Position numbers and translations under genes: made by a program. 64,000 bases of DNA, from contig NZ_CP026100.1 of the NCBI RefSeq assembly GCF_003722335.1, forward strand, positions 3,880,001 to 3,944,000. Direction: 5' to 3'. Below, in pieces: positions 18,138 through 26,695 of the stretch. The notes beneath the pieces are model-generated. The model saw only the letters and a list, made by a program, of their open reading frames with translations. It was not told the DNA's origin and ran no database searches. The stretch's first letter is position 1, and each line of letters starts with the position of its first letter. This DNA comes from Caulobacter flavus. GTDB taxonomy: Bacteria > Pseudomonadota > Alphaproteobacteria > Caulobacterales > Caulobacteraceae.

Positions 18138-19199
18138 TTAGGCCGCGTTGGCCGATTCAGCCTGGGTTTCGGCGGCGGTGACGCGATTGCGGCCGCTGCG
18201 CTTGGAGGCGTAGAGCGCGGTGTCGGCGCGTTCCATGACCGAGTGGCCGGTCTCGCCCTTGCGGCGCTCGGCGAAGCCCGACGACAGGGTGATGGCGCCC
18301 AGGTCCTCGTTGGTCGAGCGGCGCTTGAGCATACGCGAGGAGACCTCGACGCGGATCTCTTCCAGCGTCGCGCCGACGACGGCGGCGGCCTCGCCCGGGA
18401 AGATCATCGCGAACTCCTCGCCGCCGTAGCGGGCGGCGAAGCGGGGCAGGGCGGCCACGCGGCCGATGACGCTGGCGACGTAACGGATCACCTGGTCGCC
18501 GGTCTGGTGGCCCCAGGTGTCGTTGAAGCCCTTGAAGTGGTCGATGTCGAGCACGGCCAGGCAGATGGCCGTGCCGGCCTCGTCGGCCTCGGCGCAGGCG
18601 CGCTCGAGCTCTTCGTCGAAGGCCTTGCGGTTGGCGAGGTTCGTCAGGCCGTCGGTCGTGGCGTCGCGGCGCACCTGTTCCAGGTGTTCGCGCAGGCGGT
18701 CGACCTCGGCGGTGGATTCGGCCAGGCGAGTTTCGAGCGCCTTGTTCTCCTTGGCGACGCGACGGGTGGCGTCGGCAAGGCTGGAGACCACGGCCTTGAT
18801 GCCTTCGACGCCGGTCGGGGCGTCGAGGTCCTTGGAGACCCCGGCCAGGGTCTTGCCGAAGGCGGCGTTGGTCTTCTGGGCGTTCTGGATGGCCTTCGAG
18901 ACCGACTCCAGCTCCTTGGAGAGCAGGTCGCCGGCGTCGCGGATCTGTTCGTTGAGGCGCGCCTTGGGCAGGTAGGCCGCGGCGAGCTCCTCGCTCAGCA
19001 TCTCGGTGATGGGCTCGCCCATCGAGATCAGGCGGGTGATCTCGCGCGCCAAAGCGCCGTCGGGATCGGCCACGTAGTGGGTCCAGAGTTCGAAGTTCAG
19101 CGCGGTCGGCCAGATCTGGTGGCGTTCCATCAGGTCCAGGGCCCGACGGGCGATCTTGTAGGCTTCCGGCCCGCGCAGAGTGGTCTCGACGTCCGACAT
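18138..19199 (-). CDS. dgcB: Diguanylate cyclase (GGDEF), soluble
   Basis: A 353-residue cytoplasmic enzyme that makes cyclic di-GMP from GTP. The N-terminal ~180 residues have no membrane segment and end in a coiled coil (from about 150, ENKALETRLAESTAEVDRL), which should dimerise the C-terminal GGDEF domain. The active site is GGEEF, with DIDHFKGFND upstream. The inhibitory I-site (RxxD, nine residues before GG) reads ALPR and is absent. The symbol dgcB rests on gene order next to rhlE as I recall it for Caulobacter (CC_1850, CC_1847), where DgcB supports holdfast and attachment. It has its own terminator. Confidence 0.9.
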   Translation of the reverse strand: MSDVETTLRGPEAYKIARRALDLMERHQIWPTALNFELWTHYVADPDGALAREITRLISMGEPITEMLSEELAAAYLPKARLNEQIRDAGDLLSKELESVSKAIQNAQKTNAAFGKTLAGVSKDLDAPTGVEGIKAVVSSLADATRRVAKENKALETRLAESTAEVDRLREHLEQVRRDATTDGLTNLANRKAFDEELERACAEADEAGTAICLAVLDIDHFKGFNDTWGHQTGDQVIRYVASVIGRVAALPRFAARYGGEEFAMIFPGEAAAVVGATLEEIRVEVSSRMLKRRSTNEDLGAITLSSGFAERRKGETGHSVMERADTALYASKRSGRNRVTAAETQAESANAA

Positions 19200-19378
19200 C
19201 TTTCATTCCCCCGCCGACCCGGGCTTCTCCCAGACCGATCGCTTACGCGGCGAGCATAGGCACGAGAGTTCAAACGAGCGGTTAAGGCTGCGCGGGGGTG
19301 CTTGCGCCCGGCACAACTCCAAAGCATTCTGAACGTTGATAAGATGAGCCGAGAGGCCGTTTTCGGGAGAGACGCCGC

Positions 19379-20836
19379 ATGAACGCCCCCGCCAATCTCG
19401 GCCAGGAGGCCGCCAAGGCCGGCCTCGAGCTCGTGCTTCAGCGACAGAAGGCCGCGCATCTGCGCGACGGCGTGCCGCCTGTGGAGCGCCGGATCGACTG
19501 GCTGAACCGCTGCATCGCGCTGCTGGTCGACCACGAGGCTCAGATCGCCCAGGCGGTCGGCGACGACTTCGGCGTGCGCTCCAAGGACGCCACGGCCCTG
19601 ACCGACGTGGCCGGGTCGATCGGGCCGCTCAAGCACGCGCGCGACCACGTTCGCAAATGGATGAAGACCGAGAAGCGCCGCACGACGCCGGCCCTGCTGG
19701 GACTGTTCGGCGCCAAGGCCGAGGTGCGCTGGCAGCCCAAGGGCGTGGTCGGTGTGATCAGCCCGTGGAACTTCCCGGTCAACCTGACCTTCGCGCCGCT
19801 GGCCGGCGTGCTGTCGGCCGGCAACCGCGCGATGATCAAGCCGTCGGAATACACGCCGGCTACCTCGGAGCTGCTGAAGGCCATGTTCGCCAAGGCCTTC
19901 GACGAGGACGAGATCGCGGTCGTCACCGGCGGGCCCGAGATCGGCCAGGCCTTCGCTGGCCTGGCCTTCGACCACCTGCTGTTCACCGGCGCGACCTCGG
20001 TGGCCAGGCACGTGATGCGGGCGGCCGCCGAAAACCTGGTGCCGGTGACGCTGGAACTGGGCGGCAAGAGCCCGGTGATCCTGTCGCGCGGCGCGGACCT
20101 CGACACCGCCGCGGCGCGGGTGATGGCCGGCAAGACCCTGAACGCCGGCCAGATCTGCCTGGCCCCCGACTACGTGCTGGCGCCGGCCGAGGACGTGGAC
20201 CGCTTCGTCGAGGCCGCCCGCGCCGCCGTGGCCCGCAGCTTCCCGACCCTGAAGGACAATCACGACTACACCGCCCTGGTGGCCCAGCGGCACTACGACC
20301 GGGTCAAGGACTATGTCGACGACGCCAAGGCCAAGGGCGGCAAGGTGGTCGAGCTCAATCCGGCCGGAGAGGACTTCTCCCAGCAGCAGCACCGCAAGAT
20401 CCCGCCGACCCTGATCCTCAAGCCCACCGACGACATGGCGGTGATGCAGGAGGAGATCTTCGGTCCGTTGCTGCCGGTGAAGGCCTACGACCGCATCGAG
20501 GACGCCATCGACTACGTCAACGGCCGCGACCGGCCGCTGGCCCTCTACTGGTTTGGAACCGACGAGGCCGAGCGCGAGCGGGTGCTGGCGGCCACGACCA
20601 GCGGCGGAGCCACGGTCAACGACGTGATCTTCCATGTGGCGCAGGAAGACCTGCCGTTCGGCGGCGTCGGTCCGGCCGGCATGGGCGCCTATCACGGCCA
20701 CGACGGCTTCCGCGAGTTCAGCCATCGCAAGGCGGTGTTCCACCAGCTGAAAAAGGACATCGGCCCGATGCTGGCCCTGCGCCCGCCGTACGGCGAAGGC
20801 ATCCGCAAGTACCTGGCCGGCCAGATCAAGCGATAG
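19379..20836 (+). CDS. Coniferyl-aldehyde-type NAD(P) aldehyde dehydrogenase
   Basis: A 485-residue aldehyde dehydrogenase close to class 3/coniferyl aldehyde dehydrogenases. ISPWNFPVNLTFAPL and FTGATSVARHVM form the cofactor site, the general base is in LELGGKSP, and the nucleophile is in NAGQICLAPDYVL. It oxidises an aldehyde to a carboxylate; an aromatic or long-chain substrate is likely from the family. It is divergent from dgcB and 50 bases upstream of the GT61 gene, with no obvious pathway partner. Confidence 0.88.
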   Translation: MNAPANLGQEAAKAGLELVLQRQKAAHLRDGVPPVERRIDWLNRCIALLVDHEAQIAQAVGDDFGVRSKDATALTDVAGSIGPLKHARDHVRKWMKTEKRRTTPALLGLFGAKAEVRWQPKGVVGVISPWNFPVNLTFAPLAGVLSAGNRAMIKPSEYTPATSELLKAMFAKAFDEDEIAVVTGGPEIGQAFAGLAFDHLLFTGATSVARHVMRAAAENLVPVTLELGGKSPVILSRGADLDTAAARVMAGKTLNAGQICLAPDYVLAPAEDVDRFVEAARAAVARSFPTLKDNHDYTALVAQRHYDRVKDYVDDAKAKGGKVVELNPAGEDFSQQQHRKIPPTLILKPTDDMAVMQEEIFGPLLPVKAYDRIEDAIDYVNGRDRPLALYWFGTDEAERERVLAATTSGGATVNDVIFHVAQEDLPFGGVGPAGMGAYHGHDGFREFSHRKAVFHQLKKDIGPMLALRPPYGEGIRKYLAGQIKR

Positions 20837-20886
20837 ACAAGTCGGCTCGATAGTCGGCGAACGAGAATCACTGGCCTTAGGGCTGC

Positions 20887-22017
20887 ATGGCTCCGCTCGC
20901 CGCCTTCGATGTCATCGACGAACGCCAGGCCCTACCTGTCAGGGACGTGGCGATGCTTCGCCACGCGTTCCTGCACGGCGGTGTGGAGGGATGGGCGCCC
21001 CTGCCGGAGCCAGAAGCGCGCGCCGCTCCTCCGCATCTGGTCCGGGACCTGACCCAGGCTTGGCCGTTCGCGTCCGACACGCCGCCGGAGATCGGCGAGC
21101 CGGCCATCTGCCACGTGCGCGACGTGGACTGGTTTCCCGCCTACGGCGTGCTGGCGGGGCCTGAAGGACGCGTCCTGCGATCAGCCGGCGGCGAGGCCCT
21201 GCATCGCTGGCCCGACCTGGCGCCCATCGCCGAGCTTATGCGGCGGCGGGCGGGCGTGGCCATCGACCGGGGCGTGGTTTTCATGCCGTGGGGCGGCGGG
21301 TTCAACTACGGACACTTCCTGCTCGACGCCATGCCTTCGATGCTGGCCGCGGTCGAGCAGGGGTTCGCGGGCGCCGCGCCGGTGCTCGCGCCGCGCCTCA
21401 AGGCCTGGCAGCGAAGCCTCCTGGCCATGGCCTTTCCCGAATGCGAGGTGAGGGAGGTGTCCGGCCAAAGGGTGCGTCTCGACCAGGCGGTCTACGCCAC
21501 CAGCATGGATCATTTCCTGCACGCGCCGAACGCCCTGGTGCGCCGTGTGGCCGAACGGGTCGTGGCGGCCGTCCCGGAGCCTTCCGGCGCGCGGCGGCGG
21601 ATCTACCTGTCGCGCAGAAGCCAGTCCATGCGGGTCATGGTCAACGAGGCCGCGCTGGAAGCGGCCTTGGAAAGCAGAGGGTTCACGATCGTGCGTCCCG
21701 AGCGGCTGGACGCGAAGGCTCAGGTGGCGCTGATGCGCGAGGCGGAGGTCGTCGTGGGCGCCTCGGGCGCGGCCCTGGCCAACGCCATGTTCCTGCGGCC
21801 GGGGGGCAGGGTGGTCGAGATACAGCCGGCCAACTTCACGAGCAGCTGGGTGTGGGCGGCCTGTCGCCAGGTCGACGTCGAATGGCGCGGCTATGTCTGT
21901 CCCTCGCCGACCGATCGGCGGGAGGCGCCCTTGCTGGCGCGGGCTCGTCGCGGCTTCCGCTTCGCCTATCGACCGCCGCTCGACGACCTACTGGAGTTCA
22001 TCGACGCGGCTCTCTGA
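20887..22017 (+). CDS. Glycosyltransferase family 61 protein
   Basis: A 376-residue GT61 (DUF563) enzyme. Hallmarks are FNYGHFLLDAMPSM, the RRIYLSRRS strand and EVVVGASGAALANAMFLRPG before the C-terminal nucleotide site. GT61 proteins add xylose, arabinose or GlcNAc-type sugars; in bacteria they often sit in polysaccharide loci, but this one stands alone. It is intact and of normal length. The start at 20887 has only a weak ribosome site; no better candidate lies nearby. Confidence 0.85.
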   Translation: MAPLAAFDVIDERQALPVRDVAMLRHAFLHGGVEGWAPLPEPEARAAPPHLVRDLTQAWPFASDTPPEIGEPAICHVRDVDWFPAYGVLAGPEGRVLRSAGGEALHRWPDLAPIAELMRRRAGVAIDRGVVFMPWGGGFNYGHFLLDAMPSMLAAVEQGFAGAAPVLAPRLKAWQRSLLAMAFPECEVREVSGQRVRLDQAVYATSMDHFLHAPNALVRRVAERVVAAVPEPSGARRRIYLSRRSQSMRVMVNEAALEAALESRGFTIVRPERLDAKAQVALMREAEVVVGASGAALANAMFLRPGGRVVEIQPANFTSSWVWAACRQVDVEWRGYVCPSPTDRREAPLLARARRGFRFAYRPPLDDLLEFIDAAL

Positions 22018-22023
22018 GGCGGG

Positions 22024-22281
22024 TCAGCGGCCCTCGGTCCACAGGTCCAGCGGCTGACGCCGTTCGTGACGGATGACGGCGAAGTAGCCGGCCACGCCCA
22101 GCACGATCCCGGCGATCGCTCCGCCGACAAAGCCCGCCGGCGTGGCGAACCACAGGGTCAGCACCGCCAGGGCGACGGCGACGCCGACGATCGACCAGCG
22201 CACGAAGACGCTGAAGGCGTGATAGGTGCGCTCGTGCACCAGCAGTTCGGGATCCGATTGCGAGGGCGTGAAATCGGCCAT
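22024..22281 (-). CDS. aa3-type cytochrome c oxidase subunit IV
   Basis: An 85-residue protein with the small bacterial subunit IV signature HERTYHAFSVFVRW followed by hydrophobic segments (IVGVAVALAVLTLWF; FVGGAIAGIVLGVAGYFAV). In alphaproteobacteria this accessory subunit binds the aa3 oxidase in the inner membrane. No other cox genes are nearby. It follows rhlE in the same direction but behind rhlE's terminator, so it probably has its own promoter. Confidence 0.85.
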   Translation of the reverse strand: MADFTPSQSDPELLVHERTYHAFSVFVRWSIVGVAVALAVLTLWFATPAGFVGGAIAGIVLGVAGYFAVIRHERRQPLDLWTEGR

Positions 22282-22352
22282 GGCGGTTCCTCCGACGGGT
22301 TCGGGAAAAACGCGCGGAGCCGCCTGAACGACGCGACTGTCGGCAAAGAAAA

Positions 22353-22382
22353 GGCCGGCGGCTCCGTGGGAGCACGCCGGCC
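22353..22382 (-). terminator. Intrinsic terminator of rhlE
   Basis: Eight-base GC stem (22353-22360 with 22375-22382) extended by CTCC/GGAG in the loop region. On the minus strand TTTTCTTT follows. It lies 40 bases past the rhlE stop. Confidence 0.85.
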
Positions 22383-22421
22383 AATCTACGCCTTTTCGCG
22401 GGTGTCGTCAGGTCTGGTCGA

Positions 22422-24017
22422 TCAGTCCTCGACCTTGGCCAGCTTCGGCGGAGCGCGAAGCAGGAAGGCGGGGATGTCGTTGCCGAAGCCGACCACGCGG
22501 CGGTCGTCGTCGTCCTCACGGGCGCGCACCGGCTGGACGCCGCGGACCGGCATCGGCGGACGCTCGCGCGAGGGACGGGCGGCCGGGGCGGCTTCCTCGA
22601 CCGGAGCGGTTTCGACGGTCTGGGCGGCGGCGCGGTCGCGCGAACGCTCGCGGCGCGGCTTGCGTTCACGCTCCGGACGCTCGGCGCGTTCGACGGGAGC
22701 CTCGGGCGCGGCCTCGACGGCGACGGTCTCGACGACTTCAGCTTCCGGAGCGGCTTCGGCGCGCTCGCGACGACCACGGCCGCCGCGCTCGCTGCGTTCA
22801 CCACGCTCGCCGCGTTCACGGCCCGGACGCTCGCCGCGGCCGCGGCGGCGGTCGCCTTCGCGCGGCACGGTGACGGCGTTGGTGTAGTCGACGTCGATCA
22901 CTTCCTCGTCGGGCGTCGAGCCGATCAGCTTGACGACCTTGTCGAAGCCCTTGTCGTCGGCCGGGGTGACCAGCATGTAGGCCACGCCCGAGCGGCCGGC
23001 GCGGCCGGTGCGGCCGATGCGGTGGACGTAGTCGTCGGCGTGGTGCGGGACGTCGTAGTTGAAGACGTGGCTGACGGCCGGGATGTCGAGGCCGCGAGCG
23101 GCGACGTCGGAGGCCACCAGGATCTTCAGCGCGCCCGAGCGGAAGTCCGCCAGGGTCTTCATGCGCTGGCTCTGGTCGAGGTCGCCGTGGATGGCGGCGG
23201 CGTCGAAGCCGTGCACCTTCAGCGACTTGGCGACGATGTCGACTTCGGTCTTGCGGTTGCAGAAGACGATGCCGGTTTCCGGCGCGGCCTTCTCGACGAT
23301 GGTGCGCAGGGCCAGGCGCTTGGCCTTGGGGTCGGAGGAGGGGACCTTGACCAGCAGCTGGGTGATGTTGGCGTTGGTGGTGGCCGGCTTGGCCACTTCG
23401 ATACGGACCGGATCGCGCAGGAACTGCTTGGTCAGGCGCGTGATTTCCGGCGGCATGGTCGCCGAGAAGAACAGCGTCTGCTTCTTGGGCGGGGTCAGCT
23501 TGAAGATGCGCTCGATGTCGGGGATGAAGCCCATGTCGAGCATGCGGTCGGCTTCGTCGACGACCAGGAACTGCACGCCGGTCATCAGCAGCTTGCCGCG
23601 CTCGAAGTGATCGAGCAGGCGGCCCGGGGTGGCGATCAGCACGTCGACGCCGCGGTCGAGCTTCTTTTCCTGGTCGCCGAACGAGACGCCGCCGATCAGC
23701 AGCGCCCACGAGAGCTTGGTGCCCTTGGCGTACTTCTCGAAGCTGGAGGCGACCTGGTCGGCCAGTTCGCGGGTCGGGGCGATGACCAGGGCGCGCGGCA
23801 TGCGGGCCTTGGCTCGGCCCGAGGCGAGCTTGTCGATCAGGGGCAGGGTGAAGGCGGCGGTCTTGCCGGTGCCGGTCTGGGCGATGCCCAGGACGTCCTG
23901 GCCGGCGAGGGCGACGGGGATCGCCTGGGCCTGGATCGGCGTGGCGGTCGTGTAGCCGGTGTCGGCGACCGCTTGAAGGGTCGTGGGCGAAAGCCCGAGG
24001 TCAGAAAATTCGGTCAT
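22422..24017 (-). CDS. rhlE: DEAD-box ATP-dependent RNA helicase RhlE
   Basis: A 531-residue RNA helicase. Core motifs are in order: Q motif near TPIQAQAIP, Walker A AQTGTGKTAAF, PTRELA, VDEADRMLDMG, SAT, ARGLDIP and HRIGRTGRAG. The C-terminal ~150 residues are disordered, rich in Arg, Glu and Gly (GRGERPGRERGERGER), as in RhlE proteins that join the RNA degradosome. In Caulobacter RhlE is known to support cold growth. I start at the ATG at 24017 (MTEFSDLGLSP). A long structured upstream region and its own terminator suggest a single-gene unit with post-transcriptional control. Confidence 0.95.
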   Translation of the reverse strand: MTEFSDLGLSPTTLQAVADTGYTTATPIQAQAIPVALAGQDVLGIAQTGTGKTAAFTLPLIDKLASGRAKARMPRALVIAPTRELADQVASSFEKYAKGTKLSWALLIGGVSFGDQEKKLDRGVDVLIATPGRLLDHFERGKLLMTGVQFLVVDEADRMLDMGFIPDIERIFKLTPPKKQTLFFSATMPPEITRLTKQFLRDPVRIEVAKPATTNANITQLLVKVPSSDPKAKRLALRTIVEKAAPETGIVFCNRKTEVDIVAKSLKVHGFDAAAIHGDLDQSQRMKTLADFRSGALKILVASDVAARGLDIPAVSHVFNYDVPHHADDYVHRIGRTGRAGRSGVAYMLVTPADDKGFDKVVKLIGSTPDEEVIDVDYTNAVTVPREGDRRRGRGERPGRERGERGERSERGGRGRRERAEAAPEAEVVETVAVEAAPEAPVERAERPERERKPRRERSRDRAAAQTVETAPVEEAAPAARPSRERPPMPVRGVQPVRAREDDDDRRVVGFGNDIPAFLLRAPPKLAKVED

Positions 24018-24369
24018 GTCACGCTGGTCTGGACTCGGAGCCGCCCGTGCTTGGGCGAGCGGGCGGCGCGGATTCGCCAGACCTGCTCCGAAGGTGCGGA
24101 TAAATAGGCGCAATCGCCGCAAAGTCAATCTTCGCGGGGCCAGGGGCTTCGCGGGCGGTGTCCTGCCCGGAAAGGTCAAGGGCGAGCGCCGCCCCGGTCC
24201 TTCCCCCGAAGGACCAGACCAGGACACCGGAGCCGTCGGTATCGTCCTGGCGGAGCGGCGCTCGCCTCGGCGCCGCCAAAGGGGAGGAAGACGGCGCTGA
24301 TAAATTACTACTGGAATGGTATGGATTAGATCGACCCAGATTTTCTGAGGTCGTCGTCAGCTGATCCAG
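24018..24369. other. Intergenic/5' leader region of rhlE
   Basis: About 350 bases without a convincing gene. It contains the branched structure at 24180-24267 and an AT-rich run at 24298-24345. A weak hairpin (GACCCAGA / TCTG-GGTC type) at 24334-24351 may end the upstream minus-strand gene. The rhlE promoter should be here but I cannot fix it. Confidence 0.5.
24180..24267. other. Predicted three-way-junction RNA or DNA element
   Basis: Nested complementarity forms a Y shape. Closing stem: 24181-24192 with 24255-24266 (12 pairs, plus a terminal wobble). First arm: 24196-24203 with 24208-24215 around a CCCC loop. Second arm: 24219-24225 with 24244-24250, with a further four-pair stem (24226-24229 with 24237-24240). 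Such a regular fold between genes suggests a structured leader of rhlE, a small RNA, or a mobile palindromic element. The strand is undetermined, and I match it to no known family; it lacks the SRP RNA loop. Confidence 0.5.
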
Positions 24370-24705
24370 CTAGTGATGCGCATGCTGCTCGGCGTTGCGC
24401 TTGCGCGTGGCCGCAGCTTTCCTGGCCGAGGCCGAGCGCTCCGCGGCGCTGCGGCTGGCCGAGGCTTTGCCGCCTTTCTCGCCGCCCTTGTGCGCGGCGG
24501 GGTGGCCGGTGTGCTTGCCGCGTCCCGAGCCGCCGGGCTGCTTGCCGCCGCCGTCGTCCTTGTTGACGGTGGCCCAGGCGCGCCGCTCGGCCTCTTTCTC
24601 CGGAACGCCGCGCGCCTCGTAGCCCTCGGCGATGTGCTCGGCCTTGCGTTCCTGCTTGTCGGTATACTTGCTCTTGTCGCCGCCGCCGCCGGTCGTCCTG
24701 GGCAT
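24370..24705 (-). CDS. Small basic Ala/Lys/Gly-rich protein (plasmid-stabilisation-like)
   Basis: A 111-residue hydrophilic protein. The first half (YTDKQERKAEHIAEGYEARG) resembles proteins often annotated as plasmid stabilisation or stress proteins; the second half (GGKASASRSAAERSAS) is a histone-H1-like basic tail that could bind nucleic acid. Function is unknown. I start at the ATG at 24705, preceded by AAGGAG. A second in-frame ATG at 24789 also has a strong site (GGAGG, five bases away) and would add 28 residues. Confidence 0.7.
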   Translation of the reverse strand: MPRTTGGGGDKSKYTDKQERKAEHIAEGYEARGVPEKEAERRAWATVNKDDGGGKQPGGSGRGKHTGHPAAHKGGEKGGKASASRSAAERSASARKAAATRKRNAEQHAHH

Positions 24706-24822
24706 GGCGTTCTCCTTCCGCTCGACGTGGACAGGAGAAACCCGCGGCGAGGAGGCGGGTTCGAACTTCAGCAGAAGGAAACGGGCCATGCCGACCTCCG
24801 AAAGCGCGAAGGGAAGGGGACC

Positions 24823-25347
24823 TTAGCTACGCTCGACGACGGATTTCAGATTGGACAGGCCCGTCTCGAAATCGCGGCCGATCATCTTGTCCATGTCGAA
24901 GATCACGCCCATCAGCCGCGAGACGTAGGGCGCGGGTCCCGACATCGTCCAGGTGACGCGGGTCGAGCCGCCGGCCGGCTCGGCGGTGAAGGCGGCGGTG
25001 TTGCTGGCCTTGAAGGGTTTTTCGAAGTCCAGCGCAATGGCGATTTCGCGGCCCGTCGCCGAGACGACGCGCATGCGGCCCGTCCCGGCCTTCCTGCCGG
25101 CCCAGGCGTAGGTCGCGCCGACCCCGTGCGGGGCTCCGCCGTAGGTGCGTTGGAGGTCGGAGTCGAGGGTCTCGTAGGGCGACCAGGCGCGCCACGCCTT
25201 GAAGTCCGACACATGGGCCAGCACCGCCTCGGGCGGCGCGTTGACCAGAACCGAGCGCTCGACCCGGAAGACGGGCGGGCGAAGGGCGGCGGCGACCAGC
25301 AGGCCGGCCACGGCCAGGACGACGACGGCGGCGACGATCTTCAGCAT
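24823..25347 (-). CDS. SRPBCC (START-like) family protein with membrane anchor
   Basis: A 174-residue protein. An N-terminal hydrophobic helix (IVAAVVVLAVAGLLVAAAL) anchors or exports it; the rest is a polyketide-cyclase/SRPBCC fold (VERSVLVNAPPEAVLAHVSD and FKAWRAWSPYE). Such domains bind hydrophobic ligands in a deep pocket. The ligand is unknown. It lies 61 bases after an ECF42-type sigma factor, whose neighbours are often of this kind, so it may belong to that regulon. Confidence 0.8.
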   Translation of the reverse strand: MLKIVAAVVVLAVAGLLVAAALRPPVFRVERSVLVNAPPEAVLAHVSDFKAWRAWSPYETLDSDLQRTYGGAPHGVGATYAWAGRKAGTGRMRVVSATGREIAIALDFEKPFKASNTAAFTAEPAGGSTRVTWTMSGPAPYVSRLMGVIFDMDKMIGRDFETGLSNLKSVVERS

Positions 25348-25408
25348 CGGAAAGCTCCCAGGGCGCTGGCCCGTTGTCGGACCGTTCGCTGCAAGGACGT
25401 CCGGAGCG

Positions 25409-26695
25409 TCAGCGTCCCGACAACGCCGCGCGATTTTTCTCGCCGTCGGCCTGCAGCCGGTCGAGATGCTGGCGGATATGGGCGGCCTCCGCGGCGCCGC
25501 CGGCCAGGGCTATGGCCTGCTGGAACGCCTCGCGCGCGGCCTCGTCGCGGCCCAGCTGGAGGTTCAGCGCGCCCTTCAGGCCATGAAAGTGGAAGTAGCC
25601 GGCCAGCCGCTCCTCCAGCGGCGCGATCATGTCGAGCGCGGCCTGCGGGCCCGCGACCTTCGAGACCGCGACGGCGCGGTTGAGAGTGACGACCGGGGAG
25701 GGGGTCATGCGCTCCAGCGCCGCGTAGAGGTGGTCGATCTGGGCCCAGTCGGTGTCTTCGGGGCGCGCGGCCCGGGCGTGCAGGGCGGCGATGGCGGCCT
25801 GCGCCTGGTAGGGACCCGGCTGGCGATGGCGCATGGCCTTGTCGATCAGGGTCAGGCCTTCTGCGATCATCGCCTTGTCCCAGAGGCCGCGATCCTGCTC
25901 GTCGAGCAGCACGATCAGGCCGTCGGCGTCCAGCCGCGCCGGGGTGCGGGCGTGCTGCAGGAGCATCAGCGCCGTCAGGCCCATGACCTCCGGTTCGGCG
26001 GGAAACAGCCGCAGCAGCAGCCGCGAGAGCCTCAGCGCCTCGTGGCACAGCGGACGCCGCGCGTCGGCCTCGACGCCGCCGGCCGAATAGCCCTCGTTGA
26101 ACACCAGATAGACCATGGCCATCACGGTCAGCAGTCGTTCGGCGCGCTCGGTGGGGCTGGGCGCCTCGAACGGCGTGTCGCCCTTGGCCACGCGGGCCTT
26201 GGCGCGGGTGATCCGCTGCTCCATGGCGCTTTCGCCGACCAGGAAGGCGCGGGCGATCTGGCGCACCGAAAGGCCCGAGACGATGCGCAGGGCAAGGGCG
26301 ATCTGCTGGGTGGCCGGCAGGTCCGGATGGCAGCAGACGAACAACAGCCGCAGGATATCGTCGCGATAGTCGGCGCCGTCCAGGCGCTCGGCCAGAGCGG
26401 TCTCGGCGTCGTCCAGACCGGCCGCCATGTCGGTCAGGATCTCGTCGGACGGCAGGGCGGTCTGGCGGCTTTTCCGGCGGCCGGCGTCGACGCCGCTGTT
26501 GCGGCCCACCAGGATCAGCCAGGCGGTCGGATCACGCGGCGGGCCTTTCTCGGGCCATGACTTCAGCGCCCGCAGGCAGGCGTCCTGATAGGCTTCCTCG
26601 GCCGTGTCGAGGTCACGGAAATAGCGCAGCAGCGCCGCCATGGCCCGCGGGCGCGCTGAAACCAGCGCGGCGTCGATCCAGTCGGGGTCGGTCAC
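25409..26695 (-). CDS. ECF42-type RNA polymerase sigma factor with TPR-like extension
   Basis: A 428-residue sigma factor. Residues 1-170 carry regions 2 and 4 (DTAEEAYQDACLRALKSWP; SVRQIARAFLVGESAMEQRI). The ~250-residue C-terminal helical extension with MVYLVFNEGYSAG and LCHEALRLSRLL is typical of the ECF42 group, which lack classic anti-sigma factors and are controlled through this extension. The preceding DGPF/YCII gene is the usual partner and overlaps by ATGA. The stimulus is unknown. Confidence 0.9.
   Translation of the reverse strand: MTDPDWIDAALVSARPRAMAALLRYFRDLDTAEEAYQDACLRALKSWPEKGPPRDPTAWLILVGRNSGVDAGRRKSRQTALPSDEILTDMAAGLDDAETALAERLDGADYRDDILRLLFVCCHPDLPATQQIALALRIVSGLSVRQIARAFLVGESAMEQRITRAKARVAKGDTPFEAPSPTERAERLLTVMAMVYLVFNEGYSAGGVEADARRPLCHEALRLSRLLLRLFPAEPEVMGLTALMLLQHARTPARLDADGLIVLLDEQDRGLWDKAMIAEGLTLIDKAMRHRQPGPYQAQAAIAALHARAARPEDTDWAQIDHLYAALERMTPSPVVTLNRAVAVSKVAGPQAALDMIAPLEERLAGYFHFHGLKGALNLQLGRDEAAREAFQQAIALAGGAAEAAHIRQHLDRLQADGEKNRAALSGR

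Noticed and set aside
22560-22870. Tandem GC-rich repeats as a separate DNA element
   Set aside because: They simply encode the Arg/Glu/Gly-rich disordered tail of RhlE.
24180-24267. The branched element as SRP (4.5S) RNA or tRNA
   Set aside because: It lacks the conserved SRP tetraloop/internal loop bases, has a 12-pair closing stem with no anticodon arm, and no CCA or T-loop sequence.
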